64,000 nt of DNA from Rugosimonospora sp040255525 (GTDB lineage: Bacteria; Actinomycetota; Actinomycetes; Mycobacteriales; Micromonosporaceae): positions 1 through 64,000 of the forward strand of contig JBDZVD010000017.1 of NCBI GenBank assembly GCA_040255525.1. Reading direction: 5' to 3'. A program made the position numbers and the translations under genes. Position 1 is the stretch's first letter; every line of letters starts with the position of its first letter. The notes beneath the pieces were generated by a model. The model worked only from the letters and a program-made list of their open reading frames with translations. It had not been told where the DNA came from and did no database searches. Shown piece by piece: positions 35,371 to 43,224 of the stretch.

Positions 35371-35790
35371 CTACCGGCCGGTGCGGGCGTTCCACCGCCC
35401 GAGGCGCTCGTCGAGCAGCAGCGCGGCGACGGCCTCCGGGGCCTCATGCATAGCGTCGTGCCGGGTTGGGAGGTCGTGGACCTGCCAACCCGGATCTGTT
35501 TGGAGCGGGCGCGGAGTTCGGCGAAGGGTGTGCGGTCTTCCCATCCACCACGACTCGCCGTCGCGCGGTACGAAGGCGTCGAGATACACCAGTCGTGAGG
35601 TCCGGCCGCTGGCGCGGTCGGCGGCGGCCGCGATCACCATCCCGCCATAGCTGTGGCCGACCAGGGTCGCGTCGGTGATGTAGCGCCGCCAACCTCGCCG
35701 GATCGCCGGAGTCACGTCACATATCTGGCCCTCTGGCGGGCGCCACCTCTGGCCATCCGGCGAAAACAAGCGCAGTTCAGTCGCACGCAC
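35371..35790 (-). pseudogene. Internally deleted alpha/beta hydrolase, truncated at the 5' end
   Basis: The recognisable part starts near 35684: DATLVGHSYGGMVIAAAADR (nucleophile elbow GHSYGG), SRLVYLDAFVPRDGES, then directly PLQTDPGWQVHDLPTRHDAM with the C-terminal His. The cap region normally between these blocks and the whole N-terminal sheet are gone. Residues before the elbow are unrelated, because this end is fused to DNA that belongs to the AraC-type gene on the other strand. Confidence 0.65.
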
Positions 35791-35828
35791 GGGGACACCT
35801 GGTATACGCGGCCAGCGGCGTCCTGGCA

Positions 35829-36518
35829 GTGCACACCGAGCGCGGCACGTCGATCGTTCCCGCCAACCGGGTCGCCTGGACCCCGGCCGGGTTCACGCAC
35901 TACCACCGTGCCCACGGCGACAACGATATGCGGATCGTCTTTCTCGCGCCGTCCGTCGCCCGGCTCATGCCCGACCATCCCGCCGTGTTCCTGGCCCCGG
36001 ACCTCGCCCGCGAGGTGCTGCTCGCGCTGACCGGTCCCCGCAACTACGACGCAGCAACGCATGGGTACAGCCGCTTTGCGCGCTCGCGCCCGATCCGAGT
36101 GCTCGTCGATGACCTCCGTGAGACAGACGAACAGCCACTGCATCTGCCGGAGCCACGGGACGAGCGGCTGCAAGCCATCGCCCGGATGCTGCACGAGAAG
36201 CCGGCGGACAACGCCTCGCTGCCCGAACTCGGGAAGGCGATCGGAGCCAGCACCCGTACCCTCAGCCGGCTGTTCCGCAGCGAACTAGGCATGACCTTCT
36301 ATGAGTGGCGCACCCAGCTACGCGTCTACCACGCGCTCGTGCTCCTCGCCGGCGGCAACGACCCGACCCAGACCGCCTACGCCTGCGGATGGGCCAATCC
36401 CAGCAGCTTCATCGCGGCGTTCACCAAGATCATCGGAACGACTCCGGGCCGCTACCGAGACAATCGCCGGGCCACCACCCGCCCACGCAACTCCCAACGG
36501 CGGTCAAGTCCGGGGTGA
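35829..36518 (+). CDS. AraC family transcriptional regulator, 5'-truncated
   Basis: 229 residues from GTG 35829. The cupin sensor part is clear (VPANRVAWTPAGFTHYHRAHG), and the C-terminal AraC domain has both helix-turn-helices: LPELGKAIGASTRTLSRLFR and TQTAYACGWANPSSFIAAF, followed by GTTPGRYR. The frame continues upstream with good coding sense (SHARGHLVYAASGVLAV) to a stop at 35676, but holds no ATG or GTG there. The native start is therefore lost or is a rare CTG at 35733. The gene was probably cut by the same deletion that damaged the opposite hydrolase. Confidence 0.75.
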   Translation: MHTERGTSIVPANRVAWTPAGFTHYHRAHGDNDMRIVFLAPSVARLMPDHPAVFLAPDLAREVLLALTGPRNYDAATHGYSRFARSRPIRVLVDDLRETDEQPLHLPEPRDERLQAIARMLHEKPADNASLPELGKAIGASTRTLSRLFRSELGMTFYEWRTQLRVYHALVLLAGGNDPTQTAYACGWANPSSFIAAFTKIIGTTPGRYRDNRRATTRPRNSQRRSSPG

Positions 36519-36721
36519 TCCGTACTCGCACCCAGCCCACCCACCATGGTGCCCAGTGGCGGGCGTGGGTGGCGTTGGCCTTCTGCTGCTGGCAGATGAC
36601 CGGCGCGGACGCCGTCGGAACGGGACGGCGATCGTTTGGGTCCGCGCGGTAGGCGCTGTAGCCAGCCCCTACCGTGCGTTGCGCGCACCGCCATCCGGAT
36701 CAGCGGCCCTATCCTGGGGGG

Positions 36722-37411
36722 ATGATGCCCCCTTGGGAAGATCCGCGACGGCCCGGTCCGCGATCGCTGTTTCCGCTCGACATGCAGGCGGAGGCGCCGG
36801 GCCACGTGGTGGACCTGCTGTTGAGGTTGGGGCAGGCATGCAACGATGCCGGTTCCGCGCTACTGGACGCTCAGGCACAGTTCGCGCACGCGGTTGAGCC
36901 GGTTTGGCGGTCGCCCGGGGACACCGACCGGGGTGACATGCTGGACTGGGTGACGTGGGAACGGTACGAAGCGTGCCGTGGCCATGTCGAGCGGCTGACC
37001 GCGGTGTACGCGCGGGCCGCGGCGATGTACGCGGTCTGCGCGGTGGAGGCCGCCGGCCGGGCGGCCGACGGACTCGCTCCGGAACTTCCGCAGCCGTTAC
37101 CGGTGATGGTCACCGATGTGCGGGGTCTCGCGCGGCTGCGCGTGCCGCTGCTGCAGGTGCCCGAGCGTGCGGTCGCTCCTCGATGGCGCGGCCACGTGCC
37201 GAAGGAGAATGCCGGGCTGGCCGAGGACCACAAGGCGCTGTTGACCGCGACCGCGGCCGTGGAGAGCCCGGGGACGGCGTTCGGTGCGCCGGACAAGGTC
37301 ACCGAGCGGCAGACCGCGTACCTGTGGGAGACCGAGTTTCCGTCGGCTCTCCACTCGTACGCGAGCGGTTGCGTGTTCGCCTTGGCGCTCATGTGCGTGC
37401 CGGGCGACTGA
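36722..37411 (+). CDS. Hypothetical protein
   Basis: 229 residues from ATG 36722, or one residue shorter from the next ATG; a run of six G precedes it. The N-terminus is Pro/Arg-rich (PPWEDPRRPGPRSLFP). A helical region follows with VVDLLLRLGQACNDAGSALL and a Cys/Ala-rich helix AAAMYAVCAVEAAGRAADG, then a mixed region ending in ALALMCVPGD. No motif or family was recognised. Composition and third-position GC support a real gene. Confidence 0.65.
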   Translation: MMPPWEDPRRPGPRSLFPLDMQAEAPGHVVDLLLRLGQACNDAGSALLDAQAQFAHAVEPVWRSPGDTDRGDMLDWVTWERYEACRGHVERLTAVYARAAAMYAVCAVEAAGRAADGLAPELPQPLPVMVTDVRGLARLRVPLLQVPERAVAPRWRGHVPKENAGLAEDHKALLTATAAVESPGTAFGAPDKVTERQTAYLWETEFPSALHSYASGCVFALALMCVPGD

Positions 37412-37440
37412 GCCCGCGGCGGCCGTAGCCATCCGGTTCC

Positions 37441-37866
37441 TCAGCCGGCGGATGCGGCGTATGTGACCAGCCGGTCGGCGACTTCGGCCGGATGGCTCAG
37501 GGCCGCGAGGTGGCCGCCCGGCACGAGGTCGGGCGCGACGCCCAGCCGGGACAGCGCCAGCCGCCGCTGGAAATCCGCCGGGAAGAAGCGGTCATCGCGG
37601 CCGGTCAGCACGCGAATCGGGACCGCCGGCCACGCGGTCAGCTCGGCGGTCTGGGCGAAGACGATCTCGGCCTCGTCGCGCCCCGGGCCGAGTGTGCCGC
37701 GGACCGCGGCGGGTACGTCGTGCAGGAAAGTGCGTTTCCAAGCCGACCGGCTCGTCGCCGGAGTGGCCCTCCCGCACGTCGTTCTCGTGGCGGGCGGCCT
37801 CGCTGCCGGTGTTGCCCCACCAGACCCCCCGACAAAGCTGAGCGATCCGCTGGAAGCGTGTGACAC
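37441..37866 (-). pseudogene. C-terminal part of an alpha/beta hydrolase with a frameshift
   Basis: From TFLHDVPAAVRG onwards this frame is a normal hydrolase C-terminus: WPAVPIRVLTGRDDRFFP with the catalytic-type Asp, and VPGGHLAALSHPAEVADRLV with the His. Upstream, the sensible reading (EAARHENDVREGHSGDEPVG) moves to another frame near 37735, and the N-terminal half with the nucleophile is missing. It is a third broken hydrolase within 6 kb. Confidence 0.6.
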
Positions 37867-37932
37867 ACGGCGACCCAGGCCCGGTTTCCCGCGATCTCCG
37901 TCAAGGGGTGCGTGGTCGCGGGAGTGCCCCGG

Positions 37933-39378
37933 TCAGTCGGTACCCGATTCGATCGCGGCGCGGTCGAGCAGCTCCTCCTCGCCCGGGATGTCGCGGGAGG
38001 CGATCGCCTCGGCTCCGCCCTCCGGCATCGCGCCGATCAGCCCGGTCGAGGCCGCCTGCGCGGCGCCGATCAGCTTGGGCTGCGGGTTGCCGATCATGCC
38101 GAGCCGGGCGTACTGCTCGAGCTTCGCGCGGGAGTCCGCGATGTCGAGGTTGCGCATGGTCAGCTGACCGATGCGGTCGACCGGCCCGAACGCGGAGTCC
38201 TCGGTCCGCTCCATCGACAGCTTCGTCGGGTGGTAGCTGAACGCCGGCCCGGAGGTGTCCAGGATCGAGTGGTCCTCGCCCCGCCGCAGCCGCAGGGTCA
38301 CCTCACCGGTGACCGCCATGCCCACCCAGCGCTGCAACGACTCGCGCAGCATGAGCGCCTGCGGGTCCAGCCACCGGCCCTCGTACAGCAGCCTGCCCAG
38401 CCGCCGGCCCTCGTTGTGGTAGCTGGCCAGGGTGTCCTCGTTGTGGATGGCGTTGACCAGCCGCTCGTACGCCGCGTGCAGCAGGGCCATCCCAGGCGCC
38501 TCGTAGATGCCGCGGCTCTTGGCCTCGATGATCCGGTTCTCGATCTGGTCGGACATGCCCATGCCGTGCCGGCCGCCGATCGCGTTGGCCTCCAGCACCA
38601 GGTCGACGGCGGAGGGGAACTCCTTGCCGTTGATCGTCACCGGGCGTCCCTGCTCGAAGCCCACCGTGACGTCCTCGGTGGGTATCTCGATGGTGCTGTC
38701 CCAGAACCGCACGCCCATGATGGGCTCGACGAGTTCGATGCCCGCGTCGAGGTGCTCAAGCGCCTTGGCCTCGTGGGTCGCGCCCCAGATGTTCGCGTCG
38801 GTCGAGTACGCCTTCTCCGCGCTGTGCCGGTAGGGCAGGCCGCGCTCGAGCAGCCACTCGGACATCTCGCTGCGGCCGCCCAGTTCGCTGACGAAGTCGG
38901 CGTCCAACCAGGGCTTGTAGATGCGCAGTTGCGGGTTGGCGAGCAGCCCGAAGCGGTAGAACCGCTCGATGTCGTTGCCCTTGAAGGTGGAGCCGTCCCC
39001 CCAGATCTGCACCTGGTCCTCGAGCATGGCCCGGACCAGCAGGGTGCCGGTCACGGCGCGGCCGAGCGGCGTGGTGTTGAAGTAGGCGCGCCCCCCGGAG
39101 CGGATGTGGAACGCTCCGCAGGCCAGGGCCGCCAGCCCCTCCTCGACGAGGGCCGCCCGGCAGTCGACCAGGCGGGCGATCTCGGCACCGTACGCCGCGG
39201 CACGCCCCGGCACCGAGGCGATGTCGGGCTCGTCGTACTGGCCGATGTCGGCGGTGTAGGTGCAGGGGACGGCACCCTTCTCGCGCATCCACGCGACCGC
39301 TACCGAGGTGTCGAGCCCTCCGGAGAAGGCGATCCCGACACGTTCACCGACAGGCAGGGAGGTGAGCACCTTGGACAC
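37933..39378 (-). CDS. argG: Argininosuccinate synthase (long form)
   Basis: 481 residues from GTG 39378, giving VSKVLTSLPVGERVGIAF; ATG 39396 is in frame but lies inside the operator palindrome. It joins citrulline and aspartate with ATP in arginine synthesis. The PP-loop GIAFSGGLDTSVAVAW and CTYTADIGQYDEPD are followed by YFNTTPLGRAVTG, WGDGSTFKGNDIERF and EKAYSTDANIWGATHEAK. Overall length matches the E. coli-type (subgroup 2) enzyme rather than the 400-residue form usual in arg clusters. It stands alone, with no argH or other arg genes adjacent. ARG-box-like palindromes directly upstream suggest arginine control. Confidence 0.97.
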   Translation of the reverse strand: MSKVLTSLPVGERVGIAFSGGLDTSVAVAWMREKGAVPCTYTADIGQYDEPDIASVPGRAAAYGAEIARLVDCRAALVEEGLAALACGAFHIRSGGRAYFNTTPLGRAVTGTLLVRAMLEDQVQIWGDGSTFKGNDIERFYRFGLLANPQLRIYKPWLDADFVSELGGRSEMSEWLLERGLPYRHSAEKAYSTDANIWGATHEAKALEHLDAGIELVEPIMGVRFWDSTIEIPTEDVTVGFEQGRPVTINGKEFPSAVDLVLEANAIGGRHGMGMSDQIENRIIEAKSRGIYEAPGMALLHAAYERLVNAIHNEDTLASYHNEGRRLGRLLYEGRWLDPQALMLRESLQRWVGMAVTGEVTLRLRRGEDHSILDTSGPAFSYHPTKLSMERTEDSAFGPVDRIGQLTMRNLDIADSRAKLEQYARLGMIGNPQPKLIGAAQAASTGLIGAMPEGGAEAIASRDIPGEEELLDRAAIESGTD

Positions 39379-39389
39379 GGGTAGGAGTA

Positions 39390-39415
39390 TATGCATACGA
39401 GTGCATGATCATGCA
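39390..39415. promoter_or_regulatory. Two palindromes resembling ARG boxes upstream of argG
   Basis: TATGCATA (39390-39397) and the perfect 14-base palindrome TGCATGATCATGCA (39402-39415) lie 12-37 bases before the argG GTG. ArgR operators in actinobacteria are built from paired TGCA-containing half-sites, so these probably bind ArgR and repress argG with arginine. The assignment rests on the pattern and the gene behind it. Confidence 0.6.
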
Positions 39416-39501
39416 AATTGGTCGGCGTTCGGGCACGAATCCGGGCACTGATCCCGGCGAAAGCGGATGGATCGCTAGTCGTCCCGCGCGACCCGAGCGA
39501 A

Positions 39502-40374
39502 TCAGAGCGCTGACCCGGGGCGGCGGAAGCGCACCGTCGTCCCGGGGGCGGCCTGGGCCACCATCCACAGGTCATCCGGGTGGACGACACCCACCACCGG
39601 GTAGCCACCGGTGGTCGGGTGGTCGGCCAGGAAGACGATCGGCCTGCCACCGGCCGGGATCTGTACCGCACCGAGCACCATCCCCTCGCTCGGCAGGCCG
39701 CCGGGGTGGCGGGCGGGTACCTCGGGCCCGTCCAGGCGGACACCGACCCGGTTGCTCGCGATCGACACCCGGTACACGGCGGCGAACAGCCGGTCGATCG
39801 CGTCGTCCGCGAACCAGTCGTCCCGCGGTCCCAGGATCAGCCGCACCGAAGCCGTCTCCGGGAGGCGTGCCCGGGGCGCGATGTCTACCGGGGCCGGGGT
39901 GCCGGCGGCGGGGCCGAGTGGCAGCACGGCGCCGGCCGCCAGCGGCGCGGGGCCGATCCCGCTCAGCGTGTCGGTGGAGCGGCTGCCCAGTACCGGCGGG
40001 CAGGCGATCCCGCCGGCCACCGAAAGGTACGCCCGGAGTCCGTGCTCGGCCCGGCCGATCGACAGCGGCGCCCCGGCCGGCACGTACTGCGGGGCGTGCA
40101 GATCGGCGGGGCGGCCGGCGATGGCCACCCGGCAGATGGCGCCGGTGACCGCGACCCACCGGGCCTGGTCGAGGCGGACGTCGATGCCGAGCGCGGTCGT
40201 CTCGATCGCGGCGGCGTCCGGCGGGTTGCCGAGCAGGCGGTTGCCCAGCAGCAGGCTGTCGGGATCGGCGGCCCCCGACCGGGGTACGCCCAGATGCGCG
40301 AACCCGGGCCGGCCCAGATCCTGCACCGTGCTCAGCAGGCCGGGGCGGAGCACCTGGAGGGTCGGCGGCGTCAC
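39502..40374 (-). CDS. pxpC: 5-oxoprolinase subunit C (biotin-dependent carboxyltransferase family)
   Basis: 290 residues from GTG 40374, overlapping the pxpB stop by four bases. Motifs of the KipA/PxpC group: LSTVQDLGRPGFAHLGVPRS, DPDSLLLGNRLLGN, YLSVAGGIACPPVLGSRSTD, VRLILGPRDDWF, SNRVGVRLDG and PIVFLADHPTTGGYPVVG. With PxpA and PxpB it opens 5-oxoproline to glutamate using ATP in the cytosol. PxpA (LamB/YcsF) is not in this operon or elsewhere in the window. Confidence 0.93.
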   Translation of the reverse strand: MTPPTLQVLRPGLLSTVQDLGRPGFAHLGVPRSGAADPDSLLLGNRLLGNPPDAAAIETTALGIDVRLDQARWVAVTGAICRVAIAGRPADLHAPQYVPAGAPLSIGRAEHGLRAYLSVAGGIACPPVLGSRSTDTLSGIGPAPLAAGAVLPLGPAAGTPAPVDIAPRARLPETASVRLILGPRDDWFADDAIDRLFAAVYRVSIASNRVGVRLDGPEVPARHPGGLPSEGMVLGAVQIPAGGRPIVFLADHPTTGGYPVVGVVHPDDLWMVAQAAPGTTVRFRRPGSAL

Positions 40375-41006
40375 GGCACGGCGACGAACCGGACTCGGGC
40401 GCCGGGACTGAGCAGTGCGGGCGGGTCCCGGTCGAGGTTCCACAGTTCGGCGGTGGTACGGCCGAGGATCCGCCACCCGCCCGGCGAGGTACGCGGGTAG
40501 ATGCCCGTGTACTCCTCGGCGATGGCCACCGAACCGGCCGGTACCGCTTCGCGTGGAGTGGACAGCCGCGGCATCCGCAGCGGCACCGGCAGGCCGGCGA
40601 TGTACGCGAAGCCCGGCGCGAAGCCGCAGAACGCGACCGCCATCGGTGCGCGGGTGTGCAGCGCCACCACGTCCGCTTCGCCGCATCCCGCCTGCCGGGC
40701 CACGTCCGCGAGGTCGGGACCGTCGTACGTCACCGGTATCTCGACCGGCTCCGCGGCTCCCGCCGGTTCGTGCGCGTCACCGGACCAGGCGGCGAGCAGC
40801 GGCTCCAGTACCGGCGTCAGGGCCGCCGTCCCGGCGCCGTCGAGCAGTACCGTGGCGGCGCCGGGTACCACGTCGACGACGCCGGGCAGCGCGCCGCGGT
40901 GGTGGCAGCCCCGCAGATGGTCGGCCAGCCGACCGACCCAGGCGGGTGGTACCTCGAGCAGGCACGCCGACCGCCCCACCGGCCGGATCCGCAGCTCACC
41001 GGTCAT
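40371..41006 (-). CDS. pxpB: 5-oxoprolinase subunit B (KipI-like)
   Basis: 211 residues. Characteristic PMAVAFCGFAPGFAYIAGLP, MPRLSTPREAVPAGSVAIAE and TSPGGWRILGRT blocks; the N-terminus LRIRPVGRSACLLEV is typical. It works as a pair with PxpC, to which it is translationally coupled. Its start overlaps the end of the GntR gene by 11 bases, so the three genes form one transcript. Confidence 0.94.
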   Translation of the reverse strand: MTGELRIRPVGRSACLLEVPPAWVGRLADHLRGCHHRGALPGVVDVVPGAATVLLDGAGTAALTPVLEPLLAAWSGDAHEPAGAAEPVEIPVTYDGPDLADVARQAGCGEADVVALHTRAPMAVAFCGFAPGFAYIAGLPVPLRMPRLSTPREAVPAGSVAIAEEYTGIYPRTSPGGWRILGRTTAELWNLDRDPPALLSPGARVRFVAVP

Positions 41007-41721
41007 TGTTCACCGTGAACTGTGTCGCGACCGCCGAGGCGACCTGTGCCTTCGCCTCTTCCAGGTATGCCGTGAGGTGGATCCGGGCCTCGCCGTACCG
41101 ACCGTCGATGATCCTGTCAGCGATCATCCGGTTCTGGGCGAGGTACGGCGCGTGGAAGGTCCTCGGGTCCGCCAGGGCCAGGAAGCCGAGCCGCATCTCC
41201 GTCATGAGCCGCCGGAAGAACGCGTCCATCCGGGCACTGCCGTGCGCGCCGACCAGGGTGGAGTGGAAGCGCAGGTTCGCCGTGCCGGCGCCCACCCAGT
41301 CCCCGGCCGCGCCCGTTGCCTCGCCGGCGGCCACCGGCTCCAGCAGCGCGGCCGGCTCCAGCTTCGCCCCGCCGGAGTCGAGCAGGTCGATCGCGCTCGT
41401 CTCGAACATTTGCCGCAGCCGGTAGATGTCGTGGACGTCAGCGACGGTCAGGCCACGGACGGCGACGCCCTTGTGGGTCTCGTACGTCAGCAGGTGTTCG
41501 CTCATCAGCGCCCGGAACGCCTCACGCACGGTGTTGCGGGAGACCCGCAGAGCCTGGGACAGGGCGGCCTCGGGCAGTGCGGTGCCGGGCTGGAACTTCC
41601 CTTCGAAGATGTTCTCCCGGATCACGGCGGCGGCCCGCTCGGCCGCGGTCGGCAGCGGCGCCAGGGAAGGCAGGCTGGCGAGCACTCTGCTGCCCGGGCG
41701 CCCCCGATCGAGGCGGGTCAT
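40996..41721 (-). CDS. GntR family regulator (FadR/FCD subfamily) of the pxp operon
   Basis: 241 residues from ATG 41721 (GGAG seven bases upstream); the frame is open to 41769. Winged helix: RAAAVIRENIFEGKFQPGTA, LPEAALSQALRVSRNTVREA and LLTYETHKGVAVRG. The FCD ligand domain follows, with DVHDIYRLRQMFETSAID, NLRFHSTLVGAHGSARM and the metal-type His near the C-terminus (ARIHLTAYLEE). It leads the operon with pxpBC and is divergent from proA. It probably responds to an organic acid such as 5-oxoproline (inference). Confidence 0.92.
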   Translation of the reverse strand: MTRLDRGRPGSRVLASLPSLAPLPTAAERAAAVIRENIFEGKFQPGTALPEAALSQALRVSRNTVREAFRALMSEHLLTYETHKGVAVRGLTVADVHDIYRLRQMFETSAIDLLDSGGAKLEPAALLEPVAAGEATGAAGDWVGAGTANLRFHSTLVGAHGSARMDAFFRRLMTEMRLGFLALADPRTFHAPYLAQNRMIADRIIDGRYGEARIHLTAYLEEAKAQVASAVATQFTVNNDR

Positions 41722-41798
41722 TGGCGGCTCCTGCACGACGGCCCTGGACATTGGCGAACGAACTTGCACGAGTGGGCGCGGGCCCGGTACCGTCCGTG

Positions 41799-41809
41799 TT
41801 GTTCAACAA
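41799..41809. promoter_or_regulatory. Palindrome TTGTTCAACAA, candidate GntR operator
   Basis: A perfect 5-1-5 inverted repeat in the 157-base divergent region between the GntR gene and proA. FCD-type GntR regulators often bind short TTGT/ACAA dyads, so this is a likely autoregulatory site that could also act on proA. Confidence 0.5.
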
Positions 41810-41878
41810 TCGACAGCCTACAGTCGGGTGAGCGGCTCGTAAAGCGAGCCTCACGATGCGTTCGAGCCGAGGGGCATC

Positions 41879-43147
41879 ATGACAAACGGCACTCCAGCCC
41901 ACGGGGAAGTCGCCGAGGCCGCCCGCCGGGCGCACCGCGCGGCCGCCTCTCTGGCCGGCTCGTCCGACGACACGATCAGTCTCGCGCTACGCGGGATGGC
42001 GGCCCGCCTGACCAAGGTGCCGGAGACCGTCCTCGCGGCGAACCGGGCCGACCTCGAAGCGGCCGCCGAGGCCAACCTGAGCGCCGGGCTCACCGACCGA
42101 CTGCGGCTCGACCCGGGCCGGCTCACGGGAATGGCCGATCAGCTGAGTGCCATCGCGGACCTCGAACCGGAGCCGTCCCGAGTCACCGTCCGCGAGTTGC
42201 CCGGCGGGCTGCTGCTGCAGGAGTGGAGCCGCCCGGTCGGCGTCATCGGCGCCAACTTCGAGGCGCGGCCGAACGTGGTGGTGGACATCGCATCCCAGCT
42301 CATCAGGTCCCGCAACGCCGGCGTGCTCCGGACCGGCTCGGCGGCGCTGCGGTCGGCCGCCGCGCTGATGGACGAGGTCGTGGCGCCGGCGCTCGCCGAG
42401 GCCGGACTCGATCCCGACGCGATTGCTCTGGTCCGCATACCGGGGCGCGAGTCGGCCGCCGCCCTGGTCAACCAGCCCGACCTGATCCCCCTGGTGATCC
42501 TGCGCGGCAGCGGCGACAGCACCCGGGAACTCGCTCAGCGCGCCGCCCTGGCCGGCGTCAAGACGCTCGCGCATGCCGACGGCGGCGGGGTGATGTACCT
42601 GCACCCGTCGGCAGACCGGCGCCGCGCCGAGGAGCTGATCGTGGCGAGCGTGGACCGGCTGGGCGTGTGCAACCGGCTCAACCTGCTGCTCGTCGACCGG
42701 GCGATCTGGGAGCAGACCACGCCCTGGGTCGTCGACCTCCTCGCCGCGCAGCAGCCGGGCATCCGCGCGATGCTGCCCCCGCACGATTTCCCGCTCGGGT
42801 ACGAGTGGGCACTCGACCCGGCGGCGGACGCCACGGTGACCATCGCGCCGGCGGACGGCCCCGCCGACGCCGCGCGGATCGCCAACGAGGAGACTTCCGG
42901 GCTGGCGGCCGCCATCGTGGCCGAGGACGCCGCCGCGGCCGGACAGTTCCTGACCGGCTATGCCGGTACCGGCGGATTCTGGAACGCGACCACCCGGCTG
43001 CTGGACGGGTTCAAACTGCTCGCCGTCCCGGAGACCGGGATCAACATCGATCGGGTACCGGGGCCACGCGGCCCGGTCACCTTCCGGGACCTGCGCCTGC
43101 GCCAGTACGTCGTCACGCCGGCGGACCGGGCGGGCGACCTGACCTGA
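41879..43147 (+). CDS. proA: Glutamate-5-semialdehyde dehydrogenase (gamma-glutamyl phosphate reductase)
   Basis: 422 residues. It reduces gamma-glutamyl phosphate to glutamate semialdehyde with NADPH in proline synthesis. Seen: RPVGVIGANFEARPNVVVDI, RTGSAALRSAAAL, the catalytic block GVCNRLNLLLV with C264, and a C-terminal GINIDRVPGPRGPVTFRDL. The match is good, but blocks such as RPVGVIGANFEARPN and GVCNRL differ from the commonest ProA forms (CNAxETLLV), so it may be a second paralogue. No proB is adjacent. Divergence from the 5-oxoproline operon links it to glutamate turnover. Confidence 0.88.
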   Translation: MTNGTPAHGEVAEAARRAHRAAASLAGSSDDTISLALRGMAARLTKVPETVLAANRADLEAAAEANLSAGLTDRLRLDPGRLTGMADQLSAIADLEPEPSRVTVRELPGGLLLQEWSRPVGVIGANFEARPNVVVDIASQLIRSRNAGVLRTGSAALRSAAALMDEVVAPALAEAGLDPDAIALVRIPGRESAAALVNQPDLIPLVILRGSGDSTRELAQRAALAGVKTLAHADGGGVMYLHPSADRRRAEELIVASVDRLGVCNRLNLLLVDRAIWEQTTPWVVDLLAAQQPGIRAMLPPHDFPLGYEWALDPAADATVTIAPADGPADAARIANEETSGLAAAIVAEDAAAAGQFLTGYAGTGGFWNATTRLLDGFKLLAVPETGINIDRVPGPRGPVTFRDLRLRQYVVTPADRAGDLT

Positions 43148-43152
43148 GCCGC

Positions 43153-43218
43153 CCGGTTGGCGGGCCGCCGGCCCGATTCCGAGCCGGCCGGCCGCCGGGC
43201 TGGCGACGGGCCAACCGG
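43153..43218. terminator. Inverted repeat between convergent proA and ROK gene
   Basis: CCGGTTGGC (43153-43161) pairs with GCCAACCGG (43210-43218), and GC-rich internal repeats (GGGCCGCCGGCCCG) can fold inside. The 77-base gap separates two convergent stops, so a bidirectional terminator is likely. There is no U-tract, as is common in actinobacteria. Confidence 0.5.
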
Positions 43219-43224
43219 CGCGGG

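Noticed and set aside
37888..37922. CCCGCGA/TCGCGGG inverted repeat downstream of argG as a terminator
   Set aside because: The stem is only seven bases with a 21-base loop, and chance occurrence is likely at this GC content.
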